Below, one piece after another: positions 25,819 to 34,855 of a stretch of DNA of 64,000 nucleotides (the stretch's first letter is position 1; every line of letters starts with the position of its first letter). The notes beneath the pieces are model-generated. The model saw only the letters and a program-made list of their open reading frames with translations. It was not told the DNA's origin and did no database searches. Source of the DNA: Brevibacillus brevis (GTDB taxonomy: Bacteria > Bacillota > Bacilli > Brevibacillales > Brevibacillaceae); contig NZ_CP030117.1 of NCBI RefSeq assembly GCF_001039275.2, positions 4,682,501 through 4,746,500 of the forward strand. Direction: 5' to 3'. A program made the position numbers and the translations under genes.

Positions 25819-27291
25819 CTACTGAACTGGCCTTTTTTCGAATTCATCAGGCATACGGGTATTGTCAGGAGAACGTGTCAAAACCGGACGCTTGCTGAGA
25901 GAGGAAAAAGGAAACCGGATCAGACTGTTTTTAAAATCCTGCAAGCGAAAAGGAAAGAAGGGTAGAAAAAACGGACGTCCCAGACTTGATTGACGTAAGA
26001 TGTGTATTAATAAAAAAGACGCGCCAAGCATAATACCAAAACCTCCCCAAATCCCAGCTAACAGGATAATCGGAAAGCGGAGGATACGTACTGCCGTACT
26101 CATCATGTAGGAAGGAAAAGTAAATGAAGCTAATGCACTGAGTGCCACAATCATGATCAAGATGTTACTGGTAAAACCCGCTGCAACGGCTGCCTGTCCA
26201 ATTACGATACCGCCGACGATCCCTATCGTTTGCCCAACTTTGAAAGGAAGTCTTGCTCCAGCCTCCCGCAAGAATTCAATAATCATCTCAAGCAGCAAAG
26301 CTTCAAATAATGGAGGAAAAGGTACCTTGGAACGAGACTTTACGAGCGATACAAGGAGAGCAGATGGAATCATTTCATAATGGAACGTAAGTGCTGCCAC
26401 ATAAGTAGCTGTAAAAAACAAAGAGACAAAAAGGGCCGAGAAACGTAACAATCGAATGAAGGAAGCCATTTGCCACCGGATATAGAGATCTTCATTGGCC
26501 TTGAAAAAGTCCACGAAGGAACTGGGACCGACAATAGCAAATGGGCTCCCCTCCACAAACACGACAATCTTTCCTTCCAACAGGGCTTCACTCACATGAT
26601 CAGGTCGTTCTGTTAGGATTAACTGCGGAAAAATAGAGAACGTATTGTCATCAATCAGTTGAACCAATTTTCCACTGTCAATCACGCCGTCTATATCTAG
26701 ATCGCTTATACGCTGAATGACGGTTTGAACATTTTCAGGAGCAGCCAGTTCCTCCATATAACATATTTCCACATTCGTCATGCTACGTTTCCCAATCGTA
26801 ATGGATACGTTGGTAAGCAAATCAGTCGACAGATATCCCTGTAGAACCCCTAAGTTGGTTTCCAATGATTCGCTAAAAGCAACCTGGGGACCGAAAATTT
26901 GGGTTTCGACCTGAGCCTCTCCCAAAGAACGACTCGGTATTTTTGCTACGTAGAGAAGAAGCCCCCACGCCATTCCTTCCATTTGAAGGTAAATCCATCC
27001 CCTCACGAGATACTCGCTGACTTGTCTGTACTCCATAGTTTTGGTGACATGAGCAATAGGAACATTCTCCAAAATCGTATCAGGAACGAGCTTTTCCTCA
27101 GGTAACCTTTCCAAATAGGGAAGCAACGCCTGTTGGAGAATTACCTTATCAACTAGATAGGGTAGGTAGGCTAGCAACAAGCTATTGGTCCCACAAGAAA
27201 GGTTACGAAACACCAATCGCGGATTTCGCATGTGATCCCATAATATTTCTCGCGTCTCGCTAACGGATTCAGAAATCATGTTGGTTGTCAT
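25819..27291 (-). CDS. Spore germination receptor A subunit (GerA family), second operon
   Basis: 490 residues. FPQLILTERPDHVSEALLEGK, VFVEGSPFAIV and GARLPFKVGQTIGIVGG are GerA landmarks, followed by the membrane domain. The N-terminal domain is shorter than in the 524-residue copy at 639. First gene of the operon; the ATG at 27291 has only a distant GGGG, and an in-frame ATG four codons later is an alternative start. Confidence 0.92.
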   Translation of the reverse strand: MTTNMISESVSETREILWDHMRNPRLVFRNLSCGTNSLLLAYLPYLVDKVILQQALLPYLERLPEEKLVPDTILENVPIAHVTKTMEYRQVSEYLVRGWIYLQMEGMAWGLLLYVAKIPSRSLGEAQVETQIFGPQVAFSESLETNLGVLQGYLSTDLLTNVSITIGKRSMTNVEICYMEELAAPENVQTVIQRISDLDIDGVIDSGKLVQLIDDNTFSIFPQLILTERPDHVSEALLEGKIVVFVEGSPFAIVGPSSFVDFFKANEDLYIRWQMASFIRLLRFSALFVSLFFTATYVAALTFHYEMIPSALLVSLVKSRSKVPFPPLFEALLLEMIIEFLREAGARLPFKVGQTIGIVGGIVIGQAAVAAGFTSNILIMIVALSALASFTFPSYMMSTAVRILRFPIILLAGIWGGFGIMLGASFLLIHILRQSSLGRPFFLPFFPFRLQDFKNSLIRFPFSSLSKRPVLTRSPDNTRMPDEFEKRPVQ

Positions 27292-27392
27292 CTTATGTTT
27301 ACCCCAATATATGGTGTCCCCTTATTATTTTTCCAATGTCCTCGCTCTATTCCCTTTCCAGCCGAAGAGTAAGCTCCCAGACAAAATGAAAA

Positions 27393-27426
27393 CAAAAAAA
27401 CCGAGACGGAAATACTCCATCTCGGT
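27393..27426 (-). terminator. Terminator of the potABCD operon
   Basis: On the minus strand ACCGAGATGGA / TCCGTCTCGGT (near-perfect) followed by TTTTTTT, 15 bases after the potD stop. Confidence 0.85.
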
Positions 27427-27440
27427 TCGTTTACCACTAT

Positions 27441-28496
27441 TTATCTGCCGCTCTTCATTTCAGTCCAGTAGCGGTCGTATTGCTGCAAGGTTTCTCCTAC
27501 ATCCACCAGCCACTCCGCACGGGCAATGTCTGCTGTATCCAGGAAGACCATCTTGTTGGAACGATATTCTTCACTGTGCAGTGGGTACGCTTTTTCGTTC
27601 GGGTTGCTGTAGCCGATAGACTCGTAGTTTTTCACACTGACCTCTGGGTCCATCAGGTAGTTGATGAACTTCTCAGCCATTTCCTTGTTTTTAGCTCCTT
27701 TTGGAATTGCCAGCGTGTCTGCCCAGATCGTTGCGCCCTCTTTCGGAATGACGTACTCCACATCTGGATTTTGTGCGTGAATGAAAGCGGCGTCACCGGA
27801 CCATACCGTTCCAATCCATGCTTCCTCAGCAATCATCTTTTGCTTGATGTTGTCCGTATCAAAGGCAACAACATTCGGTACTACCTTTTTCAAATCAGCA
27901 AAGGACTTTTCCAGTTCCTCTGTGTTCGTCGTGCTATTGGAGAAGCCGTTCTTGATCAGTGCCATTCCCATAACCTCACGCGGGTCGTTCAGCATGATGA
28001 CACGGCCCTTGTAAGCTTCATTCCACAGATCGTTCCAGCTTGTCGGGGTTTCTTTTACATATTTCTTGTTGTAAGCGATCCCGGTAATTCCCCATGTATA
28101 TACGAGTGAATACTTGTTTTCTTTGTCAAAAGGAGGTGTCTTGAACGTAGACACGATATTGCCCATGTTCGGGATATTGGCTTTGTTCAACTCTTCCAGG
28201 AGGCCCAACTGAATCATAGTGCCTACCATGTAGTCGGAAGGTTGAATCAGGTCGTAGCCGGATGCACCCGCTTGAATTTTTGCCAGCATTTCTTCGTTGC
28301 TGCCGTATACATCATAGTTAACCTTGACGTTGAATTTTTGCTCAAAATCTTTGATGACGTCTGGGTCAAAGTTGTCTGCCCAGCTATAAATATTCAATAC
28401 TTGTTGCTCTTGCTCAGATGACGATGAGCAGCCTACAGCAGTCACCGCAAGCACGGCGGTCAAAGCGCCGATCATCAAGGACTTGAAACGTTTCAT
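27441..28496 (-). CDS. potD: Spermidine/putrescine ABC transporter, substrate-binding lipoprotein
   Basis: 351 residues. The signal peptide ends at the lipobox VTAVGCSS; the mature part begins LNIYSWADNFDPDVIKDFE, the PotD/PotF signature, and keeps DLIQPSDYMV and the ligand-site Trp/Asp residues (WSGDAAF). It binds polyamines outside the cell and delivers them to PotBC. Last gene of potA-B-C-D, 61 bases after potC. Confidence 0.94.
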   Translation of the reverse strand: MKRFKSLMIGALTAVLAVTAVGCSSSSEQEQQVLNIYSWADNFDPDVIKDFEQKFNVKVNYDVYGSNEEMLAKIQAGASGYDLIQPSDYMVGTMIQLGLLEELNKANIPNMGNIVSTFKTPPFDKENKYSLVYTWGITGIAYNKKYVKETPTSWNDLWNEAYKGRVIMLNDPREVMGMALIKNGFSNSTTNTEELEKSFADLKKVVPNVVAFDTDNIKQKMIAEEAWIGTVWSGDAAFIHAQNPDVEYVIPKEGATIWADTLAIPKGAKNKEMAEKFINYLMDPEVSVKNYESIGYSNPNEKAYPLHSEEYRSNKMVFLDTADIARAEWLVDVGETLQQYDRYWTEMKSGR

Positions 28497-28557
28497 TTTT
28501 TCCTCTCAACCTCCAAATCAGTTATAGGATTGCTTTTATGAAATCTCCATGATGTAT

Positions 28558-29355
28558 CTAAAGGATGGATTGATTATTTTTCGAGTCTTTTCGGCGGAAA
28601 ATCTCGGCTACCACAACCAAAAGGACTGTACTCACGATCAAAAGTGTCGAGAGTGCATTCACTTCTGGCGAGACGCCTCGTTTGACCAACCCGTAAATAT
28701 AGAGTGGTAATGTGGTCGAATTCGGACCAGCCACGAAGAACGAAATAATGAAATCGTCCAGCGACAGGGTAAACGCCATCAGGAAGCCTGCGATAATCCC
28801 TGGCATGATCAGAGGCAGCGTCACATAGCGCAATGTCTCCCATGGAGTTGCTCCCAAATCTTGAGATGCTTCTTCCAGTTCTTTGCCCATATCAGCCAAA
28901 CGGCCAGAGATAATGACCATCACATACGGCATGCTAAACGTAACGTGAGCCAGGATCAGGGTCACTTTCCCCAGCTCCATCTGTACCTGGCTAAACAGCA
29001 CGAGCAAAGCCAACCCCATCATGATCTCCGGGATGACGATCGGCAAGTACATCAGCCCGTTGAAGATGTTGCTCCAACGAATCGAATAATGCTTGACCGC
29101 CAATGCGGCAGCCGTACCCAAAACCGTTGCAATAACGCTGCTGATAACCCCAATCGTCAAGCTGTTCATCAGCGCTTGCATGACCTGCCTGTTTTCAAAC
29201 AAAGAAACGTACCACTTCCACGTAAAACCAGTCCACGTAGCGTTGATCCGTGAATCATTGAACGAATAAAGGACAAGGATCAAGATTGGCAGATACAAAA
29301 AGACCAGCATCAGCCACGAGTATCCAGATAGTGCGTTTCGACGTAATGTTTTCAT
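28558..29355 (-). CDS. potC: Spermidine/putrescine ABC transporter permease
   Basis: 265 residues, six membrane segments, with the permease EAA loop EEASQDLGATPWETLRYVTLP that contacts the ATPase, and the PotC-type N terminus WLMLVFLYLPILILVLYSFN. It overlaps potB by four bases. Confidence 0.94.
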   Translation of the reverse strand: MKTLRRNALSGYSWLMLVFLYLPILILVLYSFNDSRINATWTGFTWKWYVSLFENRQVMQALMNSLTIGVISSVIATVLGTAAALAVKHYSIRWSNIFNGLMYLPIVIPEIMMGLALLVLFSQVQMELGKVTLILAHVTFSMPYVMVIISGRLADMGKELEEASQDLGATPWETLRYVTLPLIMPGIIAGFLMAFTLSLDDFIISFFVAGPNSTTLPLYIYGLVKRGVSPEVNALSTLLIVSTVLLVVVAEIFRRKDSKNNQSIL

Positions 29356-30206
29356 GCTGATCCCTCCTTTGTCTCGCTCGCTTTGGTAGCGCGGAAATAA
29401 AGAAGAATCAACAGCATGGACAATAGCATCAGCACGATGGACAAGGCAGAACCAAACGGCCAGTCACGCGCAGACAAAAATTGATTTTGAATGACGTTTC
29501 CGATCAGAGCCGATTTCGCTCCTCCCATGACATCCGGAACGACGAACATCCCGATAGATGAAACAAATACGAGGATCGAGCCAGTGACGACACCTGTCTT
29601 GGTCATCGGCAGAGTCACATGCCAAAAAGCTTTCCAAGGCGTTGCACCCAGGTCATACGCTGCTTCCAGCTTACGACGATCCATCTGCTCCAGCGACACA
29701 TAAATCGGCAGTACCATAAACGGCAAGAGTGTGTACACCATCCCGAGCAGGACAGAACCCGAATTGTACAAAAGCGGCAGCGGCTCCGAAATAATGCCCA
29801 GCGATTGCAGGAACGTATTGATTACACCTTGCGAACGCAGGATGATTACCCACGCATAGGATCGGACCAAGAAGTTGATCCAAAACGGAATCATCACGAG
29901 CAAAAGCCATATTTGCTGCGTCGATTTTTCCAGCCGTGAAATGTAATACGCTAAGGGATAGCCGCACAAGATCGAAAATACCGTTGTTAGAACCGCCACG
30001 ACCAGCGTATCCCCAAAAATTTGACCATACAGCGGATCGAAAATACGGATGTAATTGTTCAGCGTAAACTCATAGACAACTTGCCCGTACGTGCCTCTTT
30101 TGAGGAAAGACAATATGGCGATCATAAGCATAGGCAGGACGAAAAGCGCACCCATCCACAAAAGGGCGGGAAGCGCGAGCAGTTTTACCGGCTTCTTGTT
30201 TAACAA
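29352..30206 (-). CDS. potB: Spermidine/putrescine ABC transporter permease
   Basis: 284 residues, six membrane segments; EAA loop LEAAYDLGATPWKAFWHVT and PotB-type opening ALLWMGALFVLPMLMIAILS. It pairs with PotC to form the channel and overlaps potA by seven bases. Confidence 0.94.
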   Translation of the reverse strand: MLNKKPVKLLALPALLWMGALFVLPMLMIAILSFLKRGTYGQVVYEFTLNNYIRIFDPLYGQIFGDTLVVAVLTTVFSILCGYPLAYYISRLEKSTQQIWLLLVMIPFWINFLVRSYAWVIILRSQGVINTFLQSLGIISEPLPLLYNSGSVLLGMVYTLLPFMVLPIYVSLEQMDRRKLEAAYDLGATPWKAFWHVTLPMTKTGVVTGSILVFVSSIGMFVVPDVMGGAKSALIGNVIQNQFLSARDWPFGSALSIVLMLLSMLLILLYFRATKASETKEGSA

Positions 30207-31186
30207 GGAAGAATCACCTCGTCCGTCTGTGCCCAGCCAATGGCCACTTGATCTCCCACCTGCCAGTCCAGACCGTCACCTGCGTACTGGTGTGCCATTA
30301 CGGTCATATCCTGCCCCTCGAGGCGGATAAATACCTTGCGCAAATTGCCGAGGAACACCGCGTCAGCAATAGTGCCCAGCTTCTTGTGCTTGTCCTTGTC
30401 GGAGTCAACCGGGTACAACTTGATCTTTTCTGGACGCACGGCTGCATTCGTTCCGTTTTCCCGGAAAATGTTGTTTTCCCCAATAAAGGTAGCCACAAAC
30501 AGGGTTTGCGGGGAGTTGTAAATCTCTGCTGGAGAAGCAATCTGTTCAATTCGTCCCTTGTTCATAACCGCGATGCGATCGGACATCGCCATCGCTTCTT
30601 CTTGGTCATGGGTGACGTAAATGAACGTTATCCCTAAGTTTTTCTGCAAGTTTTTCAGTTCGAGCTGCAAGCTTTTTCGCAATTGATAGTCCAAAGCACC
30701 TAGAGGCTCGTCCAGAAGCAGAACGCGTGGGTTGTTAATAATCGCCCGTGCGATTGCTACGCGTTGCTGTTGTCCGCCAGACAGCTGCTTAGGCGTGCGC
30801 TTCCGCAATTCTGTCAGTTGGACGTACTGAAGTACTTCCTCCAAACGCTTTTGTTGTTCAGCTGCGTTCACTTTTTTCATTTTCAAACCAAACAGGATGT
30901 TTTGCTCCACGGTCATGTGTGGAAACAAAGCATATTGCTGGAACACCATGTTCATATCGCGCTGATACGGTGGCACATGGCTGAGTGGTTTTTCGTCAAG
31001 GAAAATTTCCCCAGTCGTTGGCTGCTCAAAGCCAGCAATCATTCGCAGCAGTGTCGTTTTCCCACAGCCACTGGGGCCGAGTAACGTCAAAAACTCCCCT
31101 TCTTCAATGGAGAGAGAAAAAGAGGGGACGACGACAGTATCTGCAAATCTCTTTTCAATCGAATCCAGATGTATAATTTTTTTCAT
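30200..31186 (-). CDS. potA: Spermidine/putrescine ABC transporter ATPase
   Basis: 328 residues. Walker A GPSGCGKTT, Q loop in FQQYALFPHM, signature LSGGQQQR, Walker B VLLLDEPLGALD and the H-loop VTHDQEEA are all intact, followed by a C-terminal TOBE/OB regulatory domain as in PotA. It energises PotBCD import. First gene of the operon; only a weak SD precedes the ATG. Confidence 0.94.
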   Translation of the reverse strand: MKKIIHLDSIEKRFADTVVVPSFSLSIEEGEFLTLLGPSGCGKTTLLRMIAGFEQPTTGEIFLDEKPLSHVPPYQRDMNMVFQQYALFPHMTVEQNILFGLKMKKVNAAEQQKRLEEVLQYVQLTELRKRTPKQLSGGQQQRVAIARAIINNPRVLLLDEPLGALDYQLRKSLQLELKNLQKNLGITFIYVTHDQEEAMAMSDRIAVMNKGRIEQIASPAEIYNSPQTLFVATFIGENNIFRENGTNAAVRPEKIKLYPVDSDKDKHKKLGTIADAVFLGNLRKVFIRLEGQDMTVMAHQYAGDGLDWQVGDQVAIGWAQTDEVILPC

Positions 31187-31288
31187 TCCGTCATCTCACC
31201 ATATGTCATTATACTCACAATCTAGGTAACTATATCGTGTATGATACGATTTGTAAACAGTTTCACGAACGATTCCTCCACAAAAACA

Positions 31289-31320
31289 AACAGAGCCAAT
31301 GAATAAACATTCGCTCTGTT
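31289..31320 (-). terminator. Terminator of the EamA permease gene
   Basis: AACAGAGC / GCTCTGTT with an inner AATG/CATT pair, followed on the minus strand by TTTGTTTTTGT. Confidence 0.75.
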
Positions 31321-31339
31321 GCGTATCCCTTTTATTTTC

Positions 31340-32290
31340 TCATACAGAAGTGGATTTCGGTTGAGACGTGCGATTCTGGTTTTTGGATCTTGCCCCTAGG
31401 AAATTCGTCCCAATCACCCCGATAATAATCATCACCGCGCCAATAAGATGGTAGTATGCCAGTTGTTCCTGCAAAAAGATGACGCCTGCCACGATGGTCA
31501 CCAATGTAGACAAATTGTTAAACACGCTGAGTTTGGATGCTTCCATCTTGGACAAGGCAAAGTTGGTCATAAAAGACGTCATGAGCGAGGACAGTATCCC
31601 CAAAAATACAATCGAAATGATAAACGCCGAGCTGGCGAAAGGGGCAAAATACGTCGACAAGGTTCCCTCTGCACTATGGCGAATGACTGACCAGCCATTA
31701 AAAAACAAAAATCCGAGCAACGCCACCATATACGTCATGTCTATATAATGAAAGGACTTTGTCATTTTCCTCGCCAGAACACTATACCCCGCTAAAGAAA
31801 ACGCGGATAACAGGATGAGAATGGTACCGATACTACTCCCTGAGCCTGCGTTTACACCCAGCCCCTTCATTGCAAAAATGTACACGACGCCTCCTACGGA
31901 TAAAAGCGTGGACAGCTTTTGCAGCCACGTAGAAGACTCTCCCAAAAAGAATGCCGCCATGATCATAGTAAAAATCGGAACGGTTGCTTGAATAATCCCT
32001 GCTTCAGAGGAAGTGGTATACACCAGTCCAAACGCCTGAAGGGTAAAGAACAGCACGGGGTACAGCATGGCGAGCGGTATAATCGTGAGCATGTCTTTTG
32101 GCTTGATGGACAGCTTGATCCACCCAAACACGATCGGAATGGATGCAGCGATAAATGCCACGGTAAAACGGTGTGCCAAAGTATCAACCGGGTTGGTTAC
32201 AGCGAGTGCCATTTTCAGAAACAAAAACGACAAGCCGGTAATCCCTGCATTCAGTAATGCCGCAAGAATCGCTTTTTGTTGGTCTTTCAT
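31340..32290 (-). CDS. EamA/DMT-family permease
   Basis: 316 residues with ten membrane segments in two EamA repeats (about 10-140 and 155-290), the second ending in VTIVAGVIFLQEQLAYYHLIGAVMI. DMT permeases export metabolites or amino acids. RBS GGAGAG before the ATG. It is divergent from the MocR regulator at 32426, which probably controls it; pairs of this kind often deal with amino acid or amine export. Confidence 0.86.
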   Translation of the reverse strand: MKDQQKAILAALLNAGITGLSFLFLKMALAVTNPVDTLAHRFTVAFIAASIPIVFGWIKLSIKPKDMLTIIPLAMLYPVLFFTLQAFGLVYTTSSEAGIIQATVPIFTMIMAAFFLGESSTWLQKLSTLLSVGGVVYIFAMKGLGVNAGSGSSIGTILILLSAFSLAGYSVLARKMTKSFHYIDMTYMVALLGFLFFNGWSVIRHSAEGTLSTYFAPFASSAFIISIVFLGILSSLMTSFMTNFALSKMEASKLSVFNNLSTLVTIVAGVIFLQEQLAYYHLIGAVMIIIGVIGTNFLGARSKNQNRTSQPKSTSV

Positions 32291-32425
32291 CGTATGTATC
32301 TCTCCTACTGGGGACTTTTTACAGACGGCCGTCTTAGGTTAATAGTAATAGGGGATTAATCGTGCTACAATGCAAAAAAGGAGTAACTGTACCGATACAA
32401 ATCCGGTAGTAAGGGAATGTTTTGG

Positions 32426-33775
32426 ATGCACAAATATTTGCAGCTTCAAAATGAACTCGAAACATTGATTGAAAGCCTCTCCTATCGAGACGGAGACCGG
32501 CTTCCCTCCATTCGGGAGCTCGCATCTCGCTACCAATGCAGCAAGAGCACTGTCATCCGCACTTTGAATGAGCTCGAAAAGCGTCACCTCATCTACTCAG
32601 TCGACCGAAGCGGTTACTACGTCGTGAAAAAACAAAAGAAGATACAACCCGCAGATACGTCCATGATCGATTTTGCGACCTCTGCTCCCGATCCTGACCT
32701 TTTTCCTTATGTCGACTTTCAACACTGCATCAATAAAGCGATTGAAACCTATAAAAACGATCTTTTCATATATGGAACTACACAAGGCTTGCCATCGCTC
32801 ATTGCCGTCATCGCCAAGCTGCTTGGGAACCATCAGGTTTTTACGGACCCGGGTAATATTTTCATTACCTCCGGTGTCCAACAAGCTCTATCCTTGCTGT
32901 GCAGTCTTCCTTTTCCAAATGGCAAGGAAACGATTCTGATTGAGCAGCCCAGCTACCACCTTTTCATTGAAAGTTTGCAAGTACGCAAGCACCCTGTCGT
33001 CGGGATCAAACGCACTGCCCAAGGAATCGATTTAGAAGAGCTGGAGTCTATTTTCCGAAAGGGAGAGATCAAGTTTTTCTATACGATGCCTCGCTATCAT
33101 AGTCCGCTCGGTACGACGTACAGTCGAAAGGATAAACAGCGTATTGTGGAGCTTGCCCAACAGTATGACGTCTATATCGTAGAAGACGATTACATGGCAG
33201 ACCTTGAGCATGACAGCAAAGCTGATCCCCTCTTTACCTATGATCGCTTTTCTCGCACCATCTATTTAAAAAGCTATTCCAAAATTATTTTTCCCGGGCT
33301 GCGTTTGGGTGTAGCCGTTATACCTGACGCGCTTAAGGATTCCTTCAACCAGCACAAGCGACTCATGGATATCGACAGCTCCATGCTCTCTCAAGCTGCG
33401 TTGGAAATTTACCTAAAAAGCGGAATGTTCGAGCGTCACAAGCAAAAAATACGCAGTTCCTATCAACGGCGATCCAACCTGCTAATGGCGTCCTTGAACC
33501 ATTTTGCGGCGAATGAAGAGAATCTGTTCAGCTTTCAGCCCTTTGCGTATCCGGGGATTCATACGCACATTGTTTTGAACGATTCCACCCCGGTCTCTGC
33601 TGTTATCAGCCAGCTCAAAAAACGCTCGATCCTTGTGGATGCTACTGACAAAAATTACTTGATGGGCTTTCCGCAAGAAAATATGTTGAAGCTGAATGTG
33701 TCCTATGCCAAGGAAGCAGTGATTGAGCAAGGGATTGAGGTGTTGATGGATGTGTTACGCCGCATGCACCGATAA
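32426..33775 (+). CDS. MocR/GabR-type regulator (GntR wHTH plus aminotransferase domain)
   Basis: 449 residues from the ATG at 32426 (AGGGA 9 nt upstream; an ATG at 32417 abuts the SD and is unlikely). Residues 15-65 are a GntR winged helix (DRLPSIRELASRYQCSKSTV); the rest is a fold-type I aminotransferase with the PLP lysine in SYSKIIFPGLRLG. Such proteins sense an amine or amino acid through PLP. An extended -10 TGCTACAAT lies at 32363-32371, and TACCG...CGGTA between it and the ATG could be an operator shared with the divergent permease gene. Confidence 0.9.
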   Translation: MHKYLQLQNELETLIESLSYRDGDRLPSIRELASRYQCSKSTVIRTLNELEKRHLIYSVDRSGYYVVKKQKKIQPADTSMIDFATSAPDPDLFPYVDFQHCINKAIETYKNDLFIYGTTQGLPSLIAVIAKLLGNHQVFTDPGNIFITSGVQQALSLLCSLPFPNGKETILIEQPSYHLFIESLQVRKHPVVGIKRTAQGIDLEELESIFRKGEIKFFYTMPRYHSPLGTTYSRKDKQRIVELAQQYDVYIVEDDYMADLEHDSKADPLFTYDRFSRTIYLKSYSKIIFPGLRLGVAVIPDALKDSFNQHKRLMDIDSSMLSQAALEIYLKSGMFERHKQKIRSSYQRRSNLLMASLNHFAANEENLFSFQPFAYPGIHTHIVLNDSTPVSAVISQLKKRSILVDATDKNYLMGFPQENMLKLNVSYAKEAVIEQGIEVLMDVLRRMHR

Positions 33776-33864
33776 CCTATCCGCCTTACGTCGTAGATAA
33801 AATCCGGCGAGAGTGCGTTATTGGACAACAACGAAATCTCGATAATGGAAGTATTGGTTCCAAA

Positions 33865-34151
33865 ATGTTGAGTAACCAGAAAACGATCTACATCGTATTA
33901 TCAGATACAGAAACATGATTTCCCCCGAGGCTTCGTTGGTATTGTTTCAAAATGCATCGATTGCGGTATATCGTTATATAGTAAGTGAATCCCAATCCAA
34001 AAAAATTCGTTCCATAGTCGGCCAGTTTGAAGTAGAATCGCATCTATACACATATAATTTGTTGGGCTTACTCGGTGTGATGCTGAACATTCCAATAAAG
34101 CGTAAAAACCTGGTACGATCCGACTCGATTAAGTTGATGACTGGCAGTTAA
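33865..34151 (+). pseudogene. Decayed YiiX/NlpC-P60-like cysteine hydrolase gene
   Basis: A first fragment from 33865 reads MLSNQKTIYIVLSDTET and stops. After a frame change the 3' part (33915-34151) reads YRYIVSESQSKKIRSI, FEVESHLYTYNLLGLLGV and NIPIKRKN, the usual middle of YiiX/YebB-like papain-fold hydrolases. The expected next element (YFCSQFV with the catalytic Cys) is missing, and the 5' and 3' parts are in different frames. The region 33776-34176 holds nothing else. Confidence 0.55.
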
Positions 34152-34176
34152 CGATAGAATGACAAAGGAGAAATAG

Positions 34177-34800
34177 ATGTTTCAGAACATTTTAGATTTC
34201 TTAATGGAATACGGCTATTTGGGAATGTTCATCCATTCTTTTGCAGACGCAGTCATCTTTCCCGTTCCTGCCTTCTTTCTTCAAGTACCACTCAGCCTCG
34301 TTGATCCTTCGCAGGCCTTGTGGATTGCAACGGTAGGCTACATCGCTTGTCTGTTAGGGACACCCGTCGGTTATTTTATTGGTAAAGTACTAGGCAAATC
34401 CGTTCTCTACAAAATCCTCAAGAAGGAATGGATTGATTCTGCCACAGCGATGTTCCAAAAGAAAGGCGAAGTCGCGATCTTCATCGGTTCGTTTACCCCC
34501 ATTCCGTTTAAAGTGTTTACAATCATGTCGGGTTGCTTGAAATTCCCGTTGTGGAAATTGATTGGGTACGCGGCAATTGGACGGGCAGTCAAATTTTACG
34601 CAGTCGGATTTTTGTTTTATTTTTACGGCAAAATGGCGGAAAATATGGTCCATAACGTTTCTCTCTATATCTTTCTCACCGTTGTGCCGCTCATCTTGGT
34701 CGGGCTATGGGTGAAGAAAATCATCGCCAAGCGCCGCCAAGTGAAAATGGAAAGCGCTGGAGTCAGCAACGGCGTCAATGAGAAAGTCATGAATAAATAA
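34177..34800 (+). CDS. DedA/YqaA-family membrane protein
   Basis: 207 residues with about five membrane segments; GYLGMFIHSFADAVIFPVP, GTPVGYFIGKVLG and GSFTPIPFKVFTIMSG are the re-entrant-loop elements of the SNARE-associated/VTT domain. DedA proteins are implicated in lipid carrier or phospholipid flipping. RBS AAGGAG before the ATG; a terminator follows directly. Confidence 0.87.
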   Translation: MFQNILDFLMEYGYLGMFIHSFADAVIFPVPAFFLQVPLSLVDPSQALWIATVGYIACLLGTPVGYFIGKVLGKSVLYKILKKEWIDSATAMFQKKGEVAIFIGSFTPIPFKVFTIMSGCLKFPLWKLIGYAAIGRAVKFYAVGFLFYFYGKMAENMVHNVSLYIFLTVVPLILVGLWVKKIIAKRRQVKMESAGVSNGVNEKVMNK

Positions 34801-34817
34801 AGACGATCATAAAAAGC

Positions 34818-34848
34818 AAAGAAACCCCAGATCGGGGTTTCTTTTTTT
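34818..34848. terminator. Bidirectional terminator between dedA-like gene and clpE
   Basis: AAAGAAACCCC, 4-nt loop, GGGGTTTC and seven T; convergent genes end on both sides. Confidence 0.85.
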
Positions 34849-34855
34849 ACGACGG

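Noticed and set aside
33901..34095. Minus-strand 64-codon frame
   Set aside because: No RBS and no recognisable pattern; the plus strand carries the decayed hydrolase motifs.
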